Below are positions 16,167 through 24,668 of a stretch of DNA of 34,210 nucleotides, piece by piece. Below the pieces are notes generated by a model. It saw nothing but the letters and a program-made list of their open reading frames with translations, was not told where the DNA came from and ran no database searches. Each line of letters starts with the position of its first letter. The first letter of the stretch is position 1. Origin of the DNA: JAKVAV01 sp964651785. GTDB lineage: Bacteria > Bacteroidota > Bacteroidia > Flavobacteriales_D > Cryomorphaceae. The DNA is taken from NCBI GenBank assembly GCA_964651785.1, contig CAZYWJ010000030.1, positions 1 through 34,210 of the forward strand. The letters run 5' to 3'. Made by a program: the position numbers and the translations under genes.

Positions 16167-18992
16167 TTGGAAAGTACCGAAATCCTTGAAAAAGAAAGCG
16201 TCGAAGTATTAGGCGCCCGAGTACACAATCTTCAAAATATTGATGTAGAAATTCCCCGAAATCAACTCGTGGTCATAACGGGTTTAAGCGGTAGCGGAAA
16301 ATCTTCATTGGCGTTTGACACCATTTACGCCGAAGGTCAGCGTCGGTATATTGAAACATTTTCTGCCTACGCCCGGCAGTTTTTGGGAAACATGGAGCGC
16401 CCCGATGTGGATAAGATTACCGGATTGAGTCCGGTGATCAGCATCGAACAAAAAACCATCAGCAAGAGCCCGCGATCGACCGTCGGGACAATCACTGAGA
16501 TATACGATTTTCTCCGTTTGCTCTACGCACGCGTGGCTGACGCTTACTCATACAAGACGGGCGAGAAGATGGTGAAGTACAGTGAAGATCAAATTGTAGA
16601 TCTGATCATGGAGGCATATCGCGATCAAAAGATAGCGGTACTGGCGCCGGTGGTGCGAGGTCGTAAAGGTCATTATCGGGAGCTCTTTCAGCAAATCAGC
16701 AAGCAAGGCTACCTGCGCGTTCGAGTGGACGGAGAGGTGAAGGAAATAACGAGTGGCATGAAGCTCGATCGCTATAAAATTCACGACATCGAAATAGTGG
16801 TAGACCGAATGGTCGCGTCGGATAAGGATAAGCAGCGCCTGCGTCAAAGCGTAGCTACTGCGATGGATACCGGCAAAGGATCGATGATGCTGATGGATTG
16901 GGATACCGAAGAAGCACGACACTTCAGTCGAGACCTGATGTGCCCGACCACGGGAATTTCTTATCCGGAACCCGAGCCAAATTTGTTTTCATTCAATTCC
17001 CCGTATGGCGTTTGCAAACGCTGCAACGGAATAGGTGAAGTGAGTGAAGTAGATCGGAAAAAGATCATTCCCGATGAAAAAAAATCCATCCGGAAAGGAG
17101 GGATTGCTCCTTTGGGTTCGTACAAAAACAATTGGATTTTCAGGCAGGTAGAAGGTCTTTTGAGAAAATACGACTACGATCTGAATACTGCTTTAAAAGA
17201 TATTGATGATGAACTCATCGATAAGATTCTGACCGGCACGAACGAAACACTCAAAATTGATGGCGCCACGGGCAGTAGTGAGTACAATGTAAATTTTGAA
17301 GGCATCATCAACTTCATTTCGCGACAAGCGGATGAGAACGCCTCGCGTCCTATTCAGCGTTGGGCCAATAGCTTCATGAATCAAGTTACTTGTCCCGTTT
17401 GTGATGGTGCCCGCTTGAGACAAGAAGCGCTGTTTTTCAAATTGGATGAAAAGAATATCGCTGAAATTTCAAGTTGGGGGTTAAATAAGTTTGACGATTG
17501 GATCAATTCCTTGGAAAAGAAATTGAACAAAACTCAAAAGCGCATCGCAACGGAAATCATCAAAGAGATCAAGAGCCGCTCGGGATTTTTGATGGATGTT
17601 GGTTTGGATTATTTATCGCTTGACCGAAGCGCAAAAACCTTATCGGGTGGAGAGGCACAACGAATTCGTTTGGCCACACAAATCGGATCTAAGTTGGTCG
17701 GAGTACTTTACATTTTGGATGAGCCCAGCATAGGCCTTCACCAACGAGATAACAATAAATTGATCGATTCGCTAAGAAGTCTGCGCGATGTCGGAAACAG
17801 CGTGATCGTGGTGGAACACGACAAAGACATGATTCTTGCCGCTGATCACTTGATCGATATCGGGCCTTATGCAGGTGTGCACGGAGGTAAAATCGTGGGA
17901 GAAGGAAGTGTGAAAGAAGTAATGAAGTCCGGCTCCCTGACTGCGGATTACCTATCGGGAAAGAAGAAAATTGAAATTCCCAAAAAGAGAAGAAAAGGAA
18001 ACGGGAAGAAGATTACTCTTTCGGGCGCATCGGGAAATAATTTGGATAACGTGACGGCGGCCTTTCCTTTGGGCACTTTCACTTGCGTAACGGGAGTTTC
18101 GGGTAGCGGAAAATCGACATTGATCAACCAGACGCTCTACCCTATTCTCAACGCTCACGTTTATAAAGGCGTGAAAAAGCCATTGCTTTATAAATCGATA
18201 AAAGGTTTGGAGCATATTGATAAGGTTATTGAGATCGATCAATCGCCCATCGGTAGAACGCCTCGAAGCAATCCCGCAACTTATACGGGAGTATTCACTG
18301 ACATTCGAAACCTCTATGCGCAATTGCCGGAGGCTAAAATAAGAGGATACAAGGCGGGACGATTTTCATTTAATACGGCCGGTGGTCGCTGCGAAACCTG
18401 CAAAGGAGCGGGGGTGAAAACGATCGAAATGAATTTTCTACCCGATGTCTACGTAGAATGCGAGACCTGCGAAGGAAGGCGTTACAATCGGGAGACACTC
18501 GAAATCAGGTTTCGCGGAAGATCGATAAGCGATGTTCTGGACATGACCATCGAAACGGCCGTATCCTTTTTCGAAGACCATCCCAAGATTTCGCTAAAGC
18601 TGAAAACGCTGCATGATGTAGGTTTGGGTTATCTCACCTTAGGCCAACCCAGCACCACCCTATCCGGCGGAGAGGCCCAACGGATAAAGCTCGCATCTGA
18701 ATTGAGCAAGAAAGGAACGGGACAGACATTTTATATTTTGGACGAGCCGACTACGGGACTGCATTTTGAAGACATTCGGCTATTGATAAGCGTTTTGAAC
18801 CGATTGGTCGATCAGGGGAATACCGTTTTGGTGATAGAACACAACTTGGACGTGGTGAAAGTCGCCGACTATATTTTAGATTTAGGCCCTGAAGGTGGTG
18901 AGGGCGGCGGAAAAATAATCGCCAAAGGCACACCCGAACAAGTCGTAAAAAAGGGAATAGGTCACACGGCCGAATACTTAAAACACGAACTC
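16167..18992 (+). CDS. uvrA: UvrA, excinuclease ABC subunit A (last few residues lost in gap)
   Basis: 942 residues are visible before the N run, close to full UvrA length, so only the extreme C-terminus is missing. The start is TTG, 5 nt after the preceding stop; no better in-frame start precedes the conserved VEVLGARVHNLQNIDV. Nucleotide-binding sites are TGLSGSGKSSLA (about residue 38) and TGVSGSGKSTLIN (about 640), with ABC signatures TLSGGEAQRIRLA and TLSGGEAQRIKLA. Zinc-finger cysteines are in VTCPVCDGARL and GGRCETCKGAG...CETCEGRRYN. The earlier N-terminal finger reads MCPTTGISYP...CKRCNG, lacking one of four expected Cys. UvrA recognises damaged DNA with UvrB in nucleotide excision repair. 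Confidence 0.95.
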
Positions 18993-19092
18993 NNNNNNNN
19001 NNNNNNNNNNNNNNNNNNNNNNNNNNNNNNNNNNNNNNNNNNNNNNNNNNNNNNNNNNNNNNNNNNNNNNNNNNNNNNNNNNNNNNNNNNNN
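18993..19092. other. Assembly gap, 100 N
   Basis: Exactly 100 undetermined bases separate the end of uvrA from the 3' part of a LOG-family gene. The round length matches a scaffolding placeholder. A LOG protein normally has well over 100 residues ahead of the visible part, so the true gap must be larger, probably several hundred bases. Confidence 0.95.
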
Positions 19093-19344
19093 GGAACTTT
19101 AGATGAATTGTTTGAGGCACTCACCTTAATTCAGACAGGCAAAATCGGTCGGTTCCCTATCATTCTCTACGGCGAAGACTATTGGAGAGGACTTTTAGAT
19201 TGGTTCAAAACAAATCTTTTGGACAGATATAAAGCAATTAGCGAGCAAGACCTCGACCTCTTCAGACTTGTTAATACTCCCGAAGAAGCTGTAGGCCACA
19301 TCGATGCCTTCTACCAGAAGTACATGCTTAAGCCAAACTTCTAA
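19093..19344 (+). CDS. LOG-family (TIGR00730) nucleotide phosphoribohydrolase, 3' part only
   Basis: 83 C-terminal residues remain after the gap. The sequence begins GTLDELFEALTLIQTGKIGRFPIILYG, which matches the end of the PGGxGTxxE motif and the following helix and strand of LOG proteins (formerly annotated lysine decarboxylases). It continues with YWRGLLDWF and a C-terminal helix VGHIDAFYQKYM. Characterised LOG enzymes hydrolyse cytokinin-like nucleoside monophosphates, releasing base and ribose-5-phosphate; the bacterial substrate is often unknown. The N-terminal Rossmann portion and the two Gly before GT are lost in the gap. It runs in the same direction as uvrA. Confidence 0.82.
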   Translation, partial: GTLDELFEALTLIQTGKIGRFPIILYGEDYWRGLLDWFKTNLLDRYKAISEQDLDLFRLVNTPEEAVGHIDAFYQKYMLKPNF

Positions 19345-19426
19345 ACCCGAATCGGCACATATCGATTTCAACAAATTTCTGTTCGCAAGTTCGCTTGGTC
19401 ATTTCCGAGTTGGCCCGTCATTTAGA

Positions 19427-19434
19427 TAGCTTTG
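19427..19434 (+). promoter_or_regulatory. -7 promoter box for the first SPOR-module gene
   Basis: TAGCTTTG fits TAnnTTTG and lies 37 nt before the ATG at 19472, in the 127-nt region after the LOG gene. A TTG occurs at 19410-19412, slightly too near for a standard -33 element. Confidence 0.55.
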
Positions 19435-19471
19435 TTAGAAAGGCTGCTATTACAGGCTACACCTCGGAAGC

Positions 19472-20857
19472 ATGACAAGAATATTTTTCATCGGCATTCA
19501 AATTTTAGGATTTTTAATTCTCGGTCTTGGTCAAAAAGAAGAGGTTAAAATCGAGCACAATCCTCCCGCGAGTATGGGAGCTGCTGAAGAAGCAGTCGTA
19601 GTGGTAGAAATCGACAAATCCGATGTTACCGGATTTGCAAAGTACCAAATCACTGTAGATGAAGATTTAAGCATTGAAGTGGTTGAGTCTGCAGGTGCTT
19701 CATTTACTTTTAATAACGGTAAAGCAAAATTCATTTGGATGGCCCTGCCTGCCAATGAAGAATTTTCCATTTCATATAGAATTGTCACCACGGGTGCGGC
19801 AAAAGGAAAGAAAGCATTAGAGTCGCGCTTCTCGTACATCTACGAAAATGAGCGCAAGAACCACGACGTCGCAACTCATTACATCAATGTGGGTTCTGCT
19901 CAGGACATTACTGCCGAGTCTATAAAAGAATCGATGGAAGAAAAAGCTCAAAACACGGGAGCTTTGGTTTCTGCTAATCGCACTATTACTTCTGATGGTG
20001 TGAATCAATGGAGGGTAACCGTTGAAATTGACAAGGAAGAACTCACCGGTTTTGCCAAAATTGAAGAAAACCTTCCGGAGGGCTATACCGCAATTGATTT
20101 AAAATCATCGGGTGCCGTATTCAGTTCGATGGATCAAGTGATCAAATACATTTGGTATGATATTCCCGAGAGCAATACGGTAACCGTAACGTATAAGCTT
20201 CTGCCCGTTATCGCTCTCAATGGTGAGGAGCCAAACATTGAGGGTAACTTTTCCTATTTGGAAGGCGAAGAAACCCAAGAAATCCCGATCAAAGGCGGAG
20301 TGGAACTCATGGCCGAGGAGATTCCGAAGGATACGGCAGGAGCTGAGGTTATCGAAGAAGAGCCTGTAAACATCGAAGAGGAAGAGCCGGAGGAAGAAAT
20401 AGCTTTAATCGAAGAAGAGGAGGAAGAAGAACCGGAAAGCTTTGAGCCCGAGATCACTCAACAAGAACCCGAACCCGAAGTGGAAAAGGAAAAACCAATC
20501 ACAGCGTCATCTGACAACGGGAAGAGTGCTACTGATGCAAATATCGTTGATGTTCCTCAACCCGAAACGGGCGTTTTTTACAGAGTTCAAATTGCAGCAG
20601 GTAAAAACAATTTGCAAAAGCCGGTATTCGAAAAACTCTACAATTTCAGAGAAGGATTTAAGCTGGAAAATCACAAAGGCTGGTTTAAATACACCACGGG
20701 ATACCACCAAGTGTACAAATCGGCTCGCGATGACCGCAAGCGAATTACGGCCAAGTACGATAAATTTCAAGGCCCGTTTGTAACTGCTTACAATGACGGT
20801 GACCGCATCAGTGTTCAGGAGGCATTGATGATCACCGAGCAAAAGTGGTATCCGTAA
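19472..20857 (+). CDS. Secreted protein with duplicated N-terminal domain, Glu-rich linker and SPOR-like C-terminus
   Basis: I do not recognise a named family for the N-terminal half of this 461-residue protein. After an N-terminal hydrophobic signal, two similar domains occur at about residues 42-125 and 181-265. They align as EIDKSDVTGFAKYQI/EIDKEELTGFAKIEE, AKFIWMALP/IKYIWYDIP and FSYIYENE/FSYLEGEE. An acidic linker (about 285-345) is dominated by Glu, Pro and Ile. The C-terminal module (about 375-455) starts FYRVQIAAGK and ends GPFVTAYNDGDRISVQEAL, resembling SPOR domains, which bind peptide-stripped peptidoglycan. The closing segment closely matches one in the next gene (GSFVTAYKGGKRISLKEAG), so the two probably act together at the envelope. 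Confidence 0.8.
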   Translation: MTRIFFIGIQILGFLILGLGQKEEVKIEHNPPASMGAAEEAVVVVEIDKSDVTGFAKYQITVDEDLSIEVVESAGASFTFNNGKAKFIWMALPANEEFSISYRIVTTGAAKGKKALESRFSYIYENERKNHDVATHYINVGSAQDITAESIKESMEEKAQNTGALVSANRTITSDGVNQWRVTVEIDKEELTGFAKIEENLPEGYTAIDLKSSGAVFSSMDQVIKYIWYDIPESNTVTVTYKLLPVIALNGEEPNIEGNFSYLEGEETQEIPIKGGVELMAEEIPKDTAGAEVIEEEPVNIEEEEPEEEIALIEEEEEEEPESFEPEITQQEPEPEVEKEKPITASSDNGKSATDANIVDVPQPETGVFYRVQIAAGKNNLQKPVFEKLYNFREGFKLENHKGWFKYTTGYHQVYKSARDDRKRITAKYDKFQGPFVTAYNDGDRISVQEALMITEQKWYP

Positions 20858-20872
20858 AGGTCGCAACCTTTT
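20856..20872 (+). terminator. Small hairpin at the stop codon of the first SPOR-module gene
   Basis: AAAGGT, loop CGCA, ACCTTT, then one more T. The stem of six pairs starts within the TAA stop codon. With almost no T tract it would be a weak terminator or an mRNA 3'-end element. Confidence 0.3.
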
Positions 20873-20895
20873 AGCCGTATCTTCAGTATACGCAG

Positions 20896-20910
20896 GTGAT
20901 TTATTATCAC
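20896..20910 (+). promoter_or_regulatory. Inverted repeat directly before the start codon of the second SPOR-module gene
   Basis: GTGAT-TTATT-ATCAC is a perfect 5-bp inverted repeat ending one base before the ATG at 20912, where the ribosome would bind. It could be a small protein operator or a weak translational hairpin, or it could be chance. Confidence 0.3.
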
Positions 20911-20911
20911 T

Positions 20912-22907
20912 ATGCGTACCCCTTGCAAATTCATCCGATTCATTTTCGCACTGGTTTTAGCGGTAATCGTTCAAACGGTCTCTGCACAAGATACCACGGC
21001 AACTCAAAACTCTGACAAGCTGTTTCGGCCCATGTTGGGAGTCAATACGGGCTTGATCAGTTACTTCGGTGATGTGGGGAGTTTAGATGGCTTAAGCCAA
21101 AAATACCACATGAATTGGGGGCAGAGTCTCACATTGGTCTCGCCCATTTCAGATGCCTTCAATTTAGAGGCTTTTGCCTTTTTTGGAAATATTACCCAAG
21201 AAGAAAGACTTCAAGAAGGCAACGCAAATTTCAGCACTCCGATTCGAATGGGTGGTTTGAAATTTTCCTACAATTTCGACCATTTGCTACCTGAAACGCG
21301 CACTATTGAACCATATATTTCCGTGGGAATTTCCACTTTTGAATTCAATCCAAAAGCAGATTTGACTGATGCGAATGGTGAAACTTACCACTATTGGTCG
21401 GACGGGACCATTCGAAGTTTAGCGGAAAATACGCCGAATAAAAGCGATGCGACCATTCTGGAAAGAGATTATACCTATGAGTCCGATCTTCGCGCTACGA
21501 ATGAAAACTCAGGACTTCCATACGCGCTCAGAGGTCTATCGATGCCAATCGGAGCAGGTGCCAACTTGAAGATAAATGATTTCTTTACGCTTAAAATGGG
21601 CTCAGAATTCCACTTGAGCTTCTCCGATAATATTGACAACATTTCAGAAGAATCAGGTGCTCGCTCTGGAAATGATCACTTCATGTTTTCATCTATTGGG
21701 GTACTCTACAACCTGCATCACCGAAAGAAAGATCCTAAAGAAAAAGCTTCAGGGCTTGAGTTTGATGATCTTGAATTTGAAGATGAAGACTCCGATGGGA
21801 TTGCTGACATTATCGACCTATGTCCGTTCACGGAAGAAGGTATTTCGATTGATACGTACGGTTGCCCCGTTGATTCGGATAACGATGGTGTGGCTGACTA
21901 CCTGGATATGGAAATCGCAACGCCGATTGGAAATGTTGTAGACTTGGAAGGTACAACACTCACTGACGATGCAATTCTGAACATCTACCTGACCTACAAA
22001 GACAGTATCGGAAATCTCAGCTATGAAAAAAGCCAAACCGAGACCGCCGACTTTGACCGCAATTCCATTCGCATGCGCGACCGGAGCAAAGGATATCGTG
22101 TGACCATCACTAATACGGACGAACTTGACGGAACGGCAATCTCTAAACTCTTGAGCATCGCAGATATTCGAGGTGGGGAGAATGAAGATGGCTTAAATTA
22201 TTACATCGGTGACTTCAGCCAACTTGATGAAGCCTACAGTCGAATGAAGCAGTTGGAAAGTATGAACTATGAAACGAAATTGGTTTACAATGAATTCGGA
22301 AACTATACGGATGTAGATCATTCAGAAATAGCCAGGGCCGAAAAAAGTTCGGAGTCTTTTTACGCCAATCCTGATGAAACAACCTTTCGGGTGCAAGTTG
22401 GAGCGTATCGTCATCGCTTGTCTGACAATATTTTTAAAGAAGTTGATGACGTTCTGGTTATCACGGGGCAAGATGGTATTACGCGCTATGTCAGTGGCTC
22501 TTTTGACAATATTAAAGAAGCTGCCGAACATAGAATTGACTTGTTGTTAAAAGGGTTTGAAGGATCTTTCGTTACGGCGTACAAGGGTGGAAAAAGAATT
22601 TCACTTAAAGAAGCCGGTGCTCGTGTGAGCAAGAAAGAGGTAATAACGGAATCATCAGAGACGGGTGGAATTAACGCTGATTATGTTGACTATTCCGTTC
22701 AATTGGGTTCTTTCAGCGGACGAGTTCCCGCAGATATGTTGAGCAAATTCATCGAATTGGATGATGTGAGCCCGATGCGAGGAATTAACGGCACGACCCG
22801 TTACATCTATAAAACTTTCGATGACAAAACGAAGGCTGAAAAAGCCCTTAAAGAATTAAAGGAAAAAGGGTTTGAGGATGCGAAACTAGTCGGACTTTTC
22901 AACGGTC
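20912..22907 (+). CDS. Outer-membrane barrel protein with thrombospondin type 3-like repeats and three SPOR-like modules, 3' end in gap
   Basis: 665 residues are visible. After a signal peptide (cleavage near VSAQ, about residue 26) comes a region of about 245 residues with outer-membrane beta-barrel character (MLGVNTGLISYFGDVG, PYISVGISTFEF, FTLKMGSEFHLSF). Calcium-binding type 3 repeats follow at about 289-335 (EDSDGIADIIDLCP, DSDNDGVADYLDM). Three SPOR-like modules follow near 425-470 (LNYYIGDFSQLDEA), 490-566 (FRVQVGAYRHRL...GSFVTAYKGGKRISLKEAG) and 590-665 (DYSVQLGSFSGRV). The layout mirrors OmpA-type proteins but places SPOR modules where an OmpA peptidoglycan-binding domain would be. 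This suggests a wall-anchored outer-membrane protein; the exact role is unknown. Confidence 0.8.
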
Positions 22908-23007
22908 NNNNNNNNNNNNNNNNNNNNNNNNNNNNNNNNNNNNNNNNNNNNNNNNNNNNNNNNNNNNNNNNNNNNNNNNNNNNNNNNNNNNNNNNNNNNN
23001 NNNNNNN
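22908..23007. other. Assembly gap, 100 N
   Basis: A placeholder run separates two convergent genes, the second SPOR-module gene and comEC, and hides both their 3' ends. The end of comEC alone usually needs more than 100 nt, so the true distance is probably greater. Confidence 0.95.
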
Positions 23008-24629
23008 GTCAGAGTTGGGATGAGTATTTCATCTTGTAAGTTATTCTCTACTTTCCGATACACGATCAATGCGGTAAGGCAAATCATCGAGATACCGCAC
23101 CACCTGAGTTTAACGCGAGACGGTTTGATTACAAATGCAGTTATCGAATTGATCAAAATATAAATCGTCAAAACGGAAATTGAATTCACATAAATCCCAT
23201 CGATTTTCACAAATGGCAGTGTATTAATCCAGCCAATACCCCAATTCAAAATCATAGTGCTGTGGATCGTAATCCATCCTAACAGATCTGAAACCCAAGG
23301 AAGCCATAGTAATAAGAGCCAAGGTATTCCTGCATACAGAATTATGGTTGCCAAAGGAATTACAAGGAGATTAGTCACGAAGAAAAGGAGTGGAAACTGG
23401 TGAAAATAATACATGCTCAGAGGAAATGTGGCTAACTGAGCTGCACCGGAAACACAGAGTAAGGACCACGCCATATCCAAGTACTTGTTCTTAACCTCGA
23501 GTAAGGAATGAAACCTGGGTTGATAAAAAATTATTCCGACCACGGCCAAGTACGAAAGTTGGAAACCAACTTGTGTAATTAGTAGCGGATCAAATAGAAG
23601 CAGGCACAGGGCACTTGCGGCCAGCATATTGTATGCATTGCTGTAGCGCTTGCGGTGTTTTCCTAAAGCAATAAAGCTGAACATAGTGGCAGCTCGGAGC
23701 ACGGAAGGTGAGAAACCGGTGAGTGCGGCGTAGCCCCACAGGATTATTAGCACCAATATCAATTTTAACAGGGCTGCCCGTTTTTTAAATATGAAATTGA
23801 GTACATACAAAAACAGCATATAGATAATGCCCACATGTAGTCCACTGACCGCCAAAATATGCACCGCCCCGGCGTCGGCAAATTCGTCACGAAGTTGAGG
23901 ATCGAGAAATGAACGATCACCGACTAAAAGAGCAGAAAGGACTCCGTATTCCTTAACAGGAATGGAATCTTTGCTCAATTCAGCCATGAGTTTGCTCCTG
24001 AAAAAATTGAGTTTTCCCCGGAAAGAGAAGTAGTTGTTGTCCATTACTTCAAACTCCCCTTTCGGTATATAAACAGAACCTGAGATACCGGTATTTCTGA
24101 GGTATTTTCCATAATCAAACTGGTCGGGGTAAAGCGCTTGATTCTGATTCATCAAGTAGCCGGAAAAGAGAATAGACTGACCGGGAACGATCTGATTATC
24201 TAATCCGTCCTTGGCCAAGTAGCCTATCATCCTGAAGTTGCAAGATTGAAAATGCGCTGAATCTATTTGAAAACGATAGACTTTTAGGTTGACCGCATAA
24301 CTTTTGTTTTTCTCAACCGGTGATGATTCAACTACTGCGAAATAATGATCGGCTTCGGGAGGAGTGACGTGACCATCGAGGGCACGAAAACCTAATGCTA
24401 ACCCCAGAAGAAAAAGAGCCAAATGAGAAATCACTCCATAAAAGTGACTTTTGCTCATTCTTCTCCAAACTCGAAATAAGGAAACAAGAAGAATTATAGC
24501 AGTCAGCGCAAAGCATGCGATAATCAACTTCGCACTCGAAAAGCTTTCAAACTGAAGCGATACAAGAATTCCAAGAAGAAATGGAATCAGGAGTCTGACA
24601 AACGGGGCCTGGCGTAAAAAGAGGTTCAT
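23008..24629 (-). CDS. comEC: ComEC/Rec2-family DNA-uptake channel, C-terminus lost in gap
   Basis: About 540 N-terminal residues are visible. The protein opens with several hydrophobic helices and a periplasmic DUF4131-like/OB region (VVESSPVEKNKSYAVNLKVYRF, GQSILFSGYLMN). The Competence domain then starts with the hallmark AGAVHILAVSGLHVGIIYML near residues 250-270 and continues through many membrane helices (GYAALTGFSPSVLRAATMFS). ComEC forms the inner-membrane channel that imports single-stranded DNA in natural transformation. The gap prevents any judgement on a C-terminal metallo-beta-lactamase-like nuclease domain, which many Bacteroidota forms lack or carry in degenerate form. The ATG is at 24629, directly after a strong hairpin. 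Confidence 0.92.
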
Positions 24630-24650
24630 AGAGCTCTGTTTCAGAGCTCT
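24630..24650 (-). promoter_or_regulatory. Perfect 9-bp hairpin abutting the comEC start codon
   Basis: AGAGCTCTG, loop of three, CAGAGCTCT is a perfect inverted repeat filling the space immediately upstream of the comEC ATG and 18 nt after the T9SS gene stop. It has no T tract on the comEC strand, so it is not a classical intrinsic terminator. In mRNA it would cover the ribosome-binding region. Confidence 0.55.
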
Positions 24651-24668
24651 TAAGATAGAACTTTCTTT

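Noticed and set aside
19093..19344. LOG-family fragment considered as a pseudogene
   Set aside because: The fragment begins exactly at the N run and ends in a normal C-terminus, so the truncation is due to the assembly gap.
20320..20450. Purine-rich GAA/GAG tract read as a possible DNA repeat or CRISPR-like array
   Set aside because: It is the coding sequence of the acidic linker, with irregular unit length and no repeat-spacer structure.
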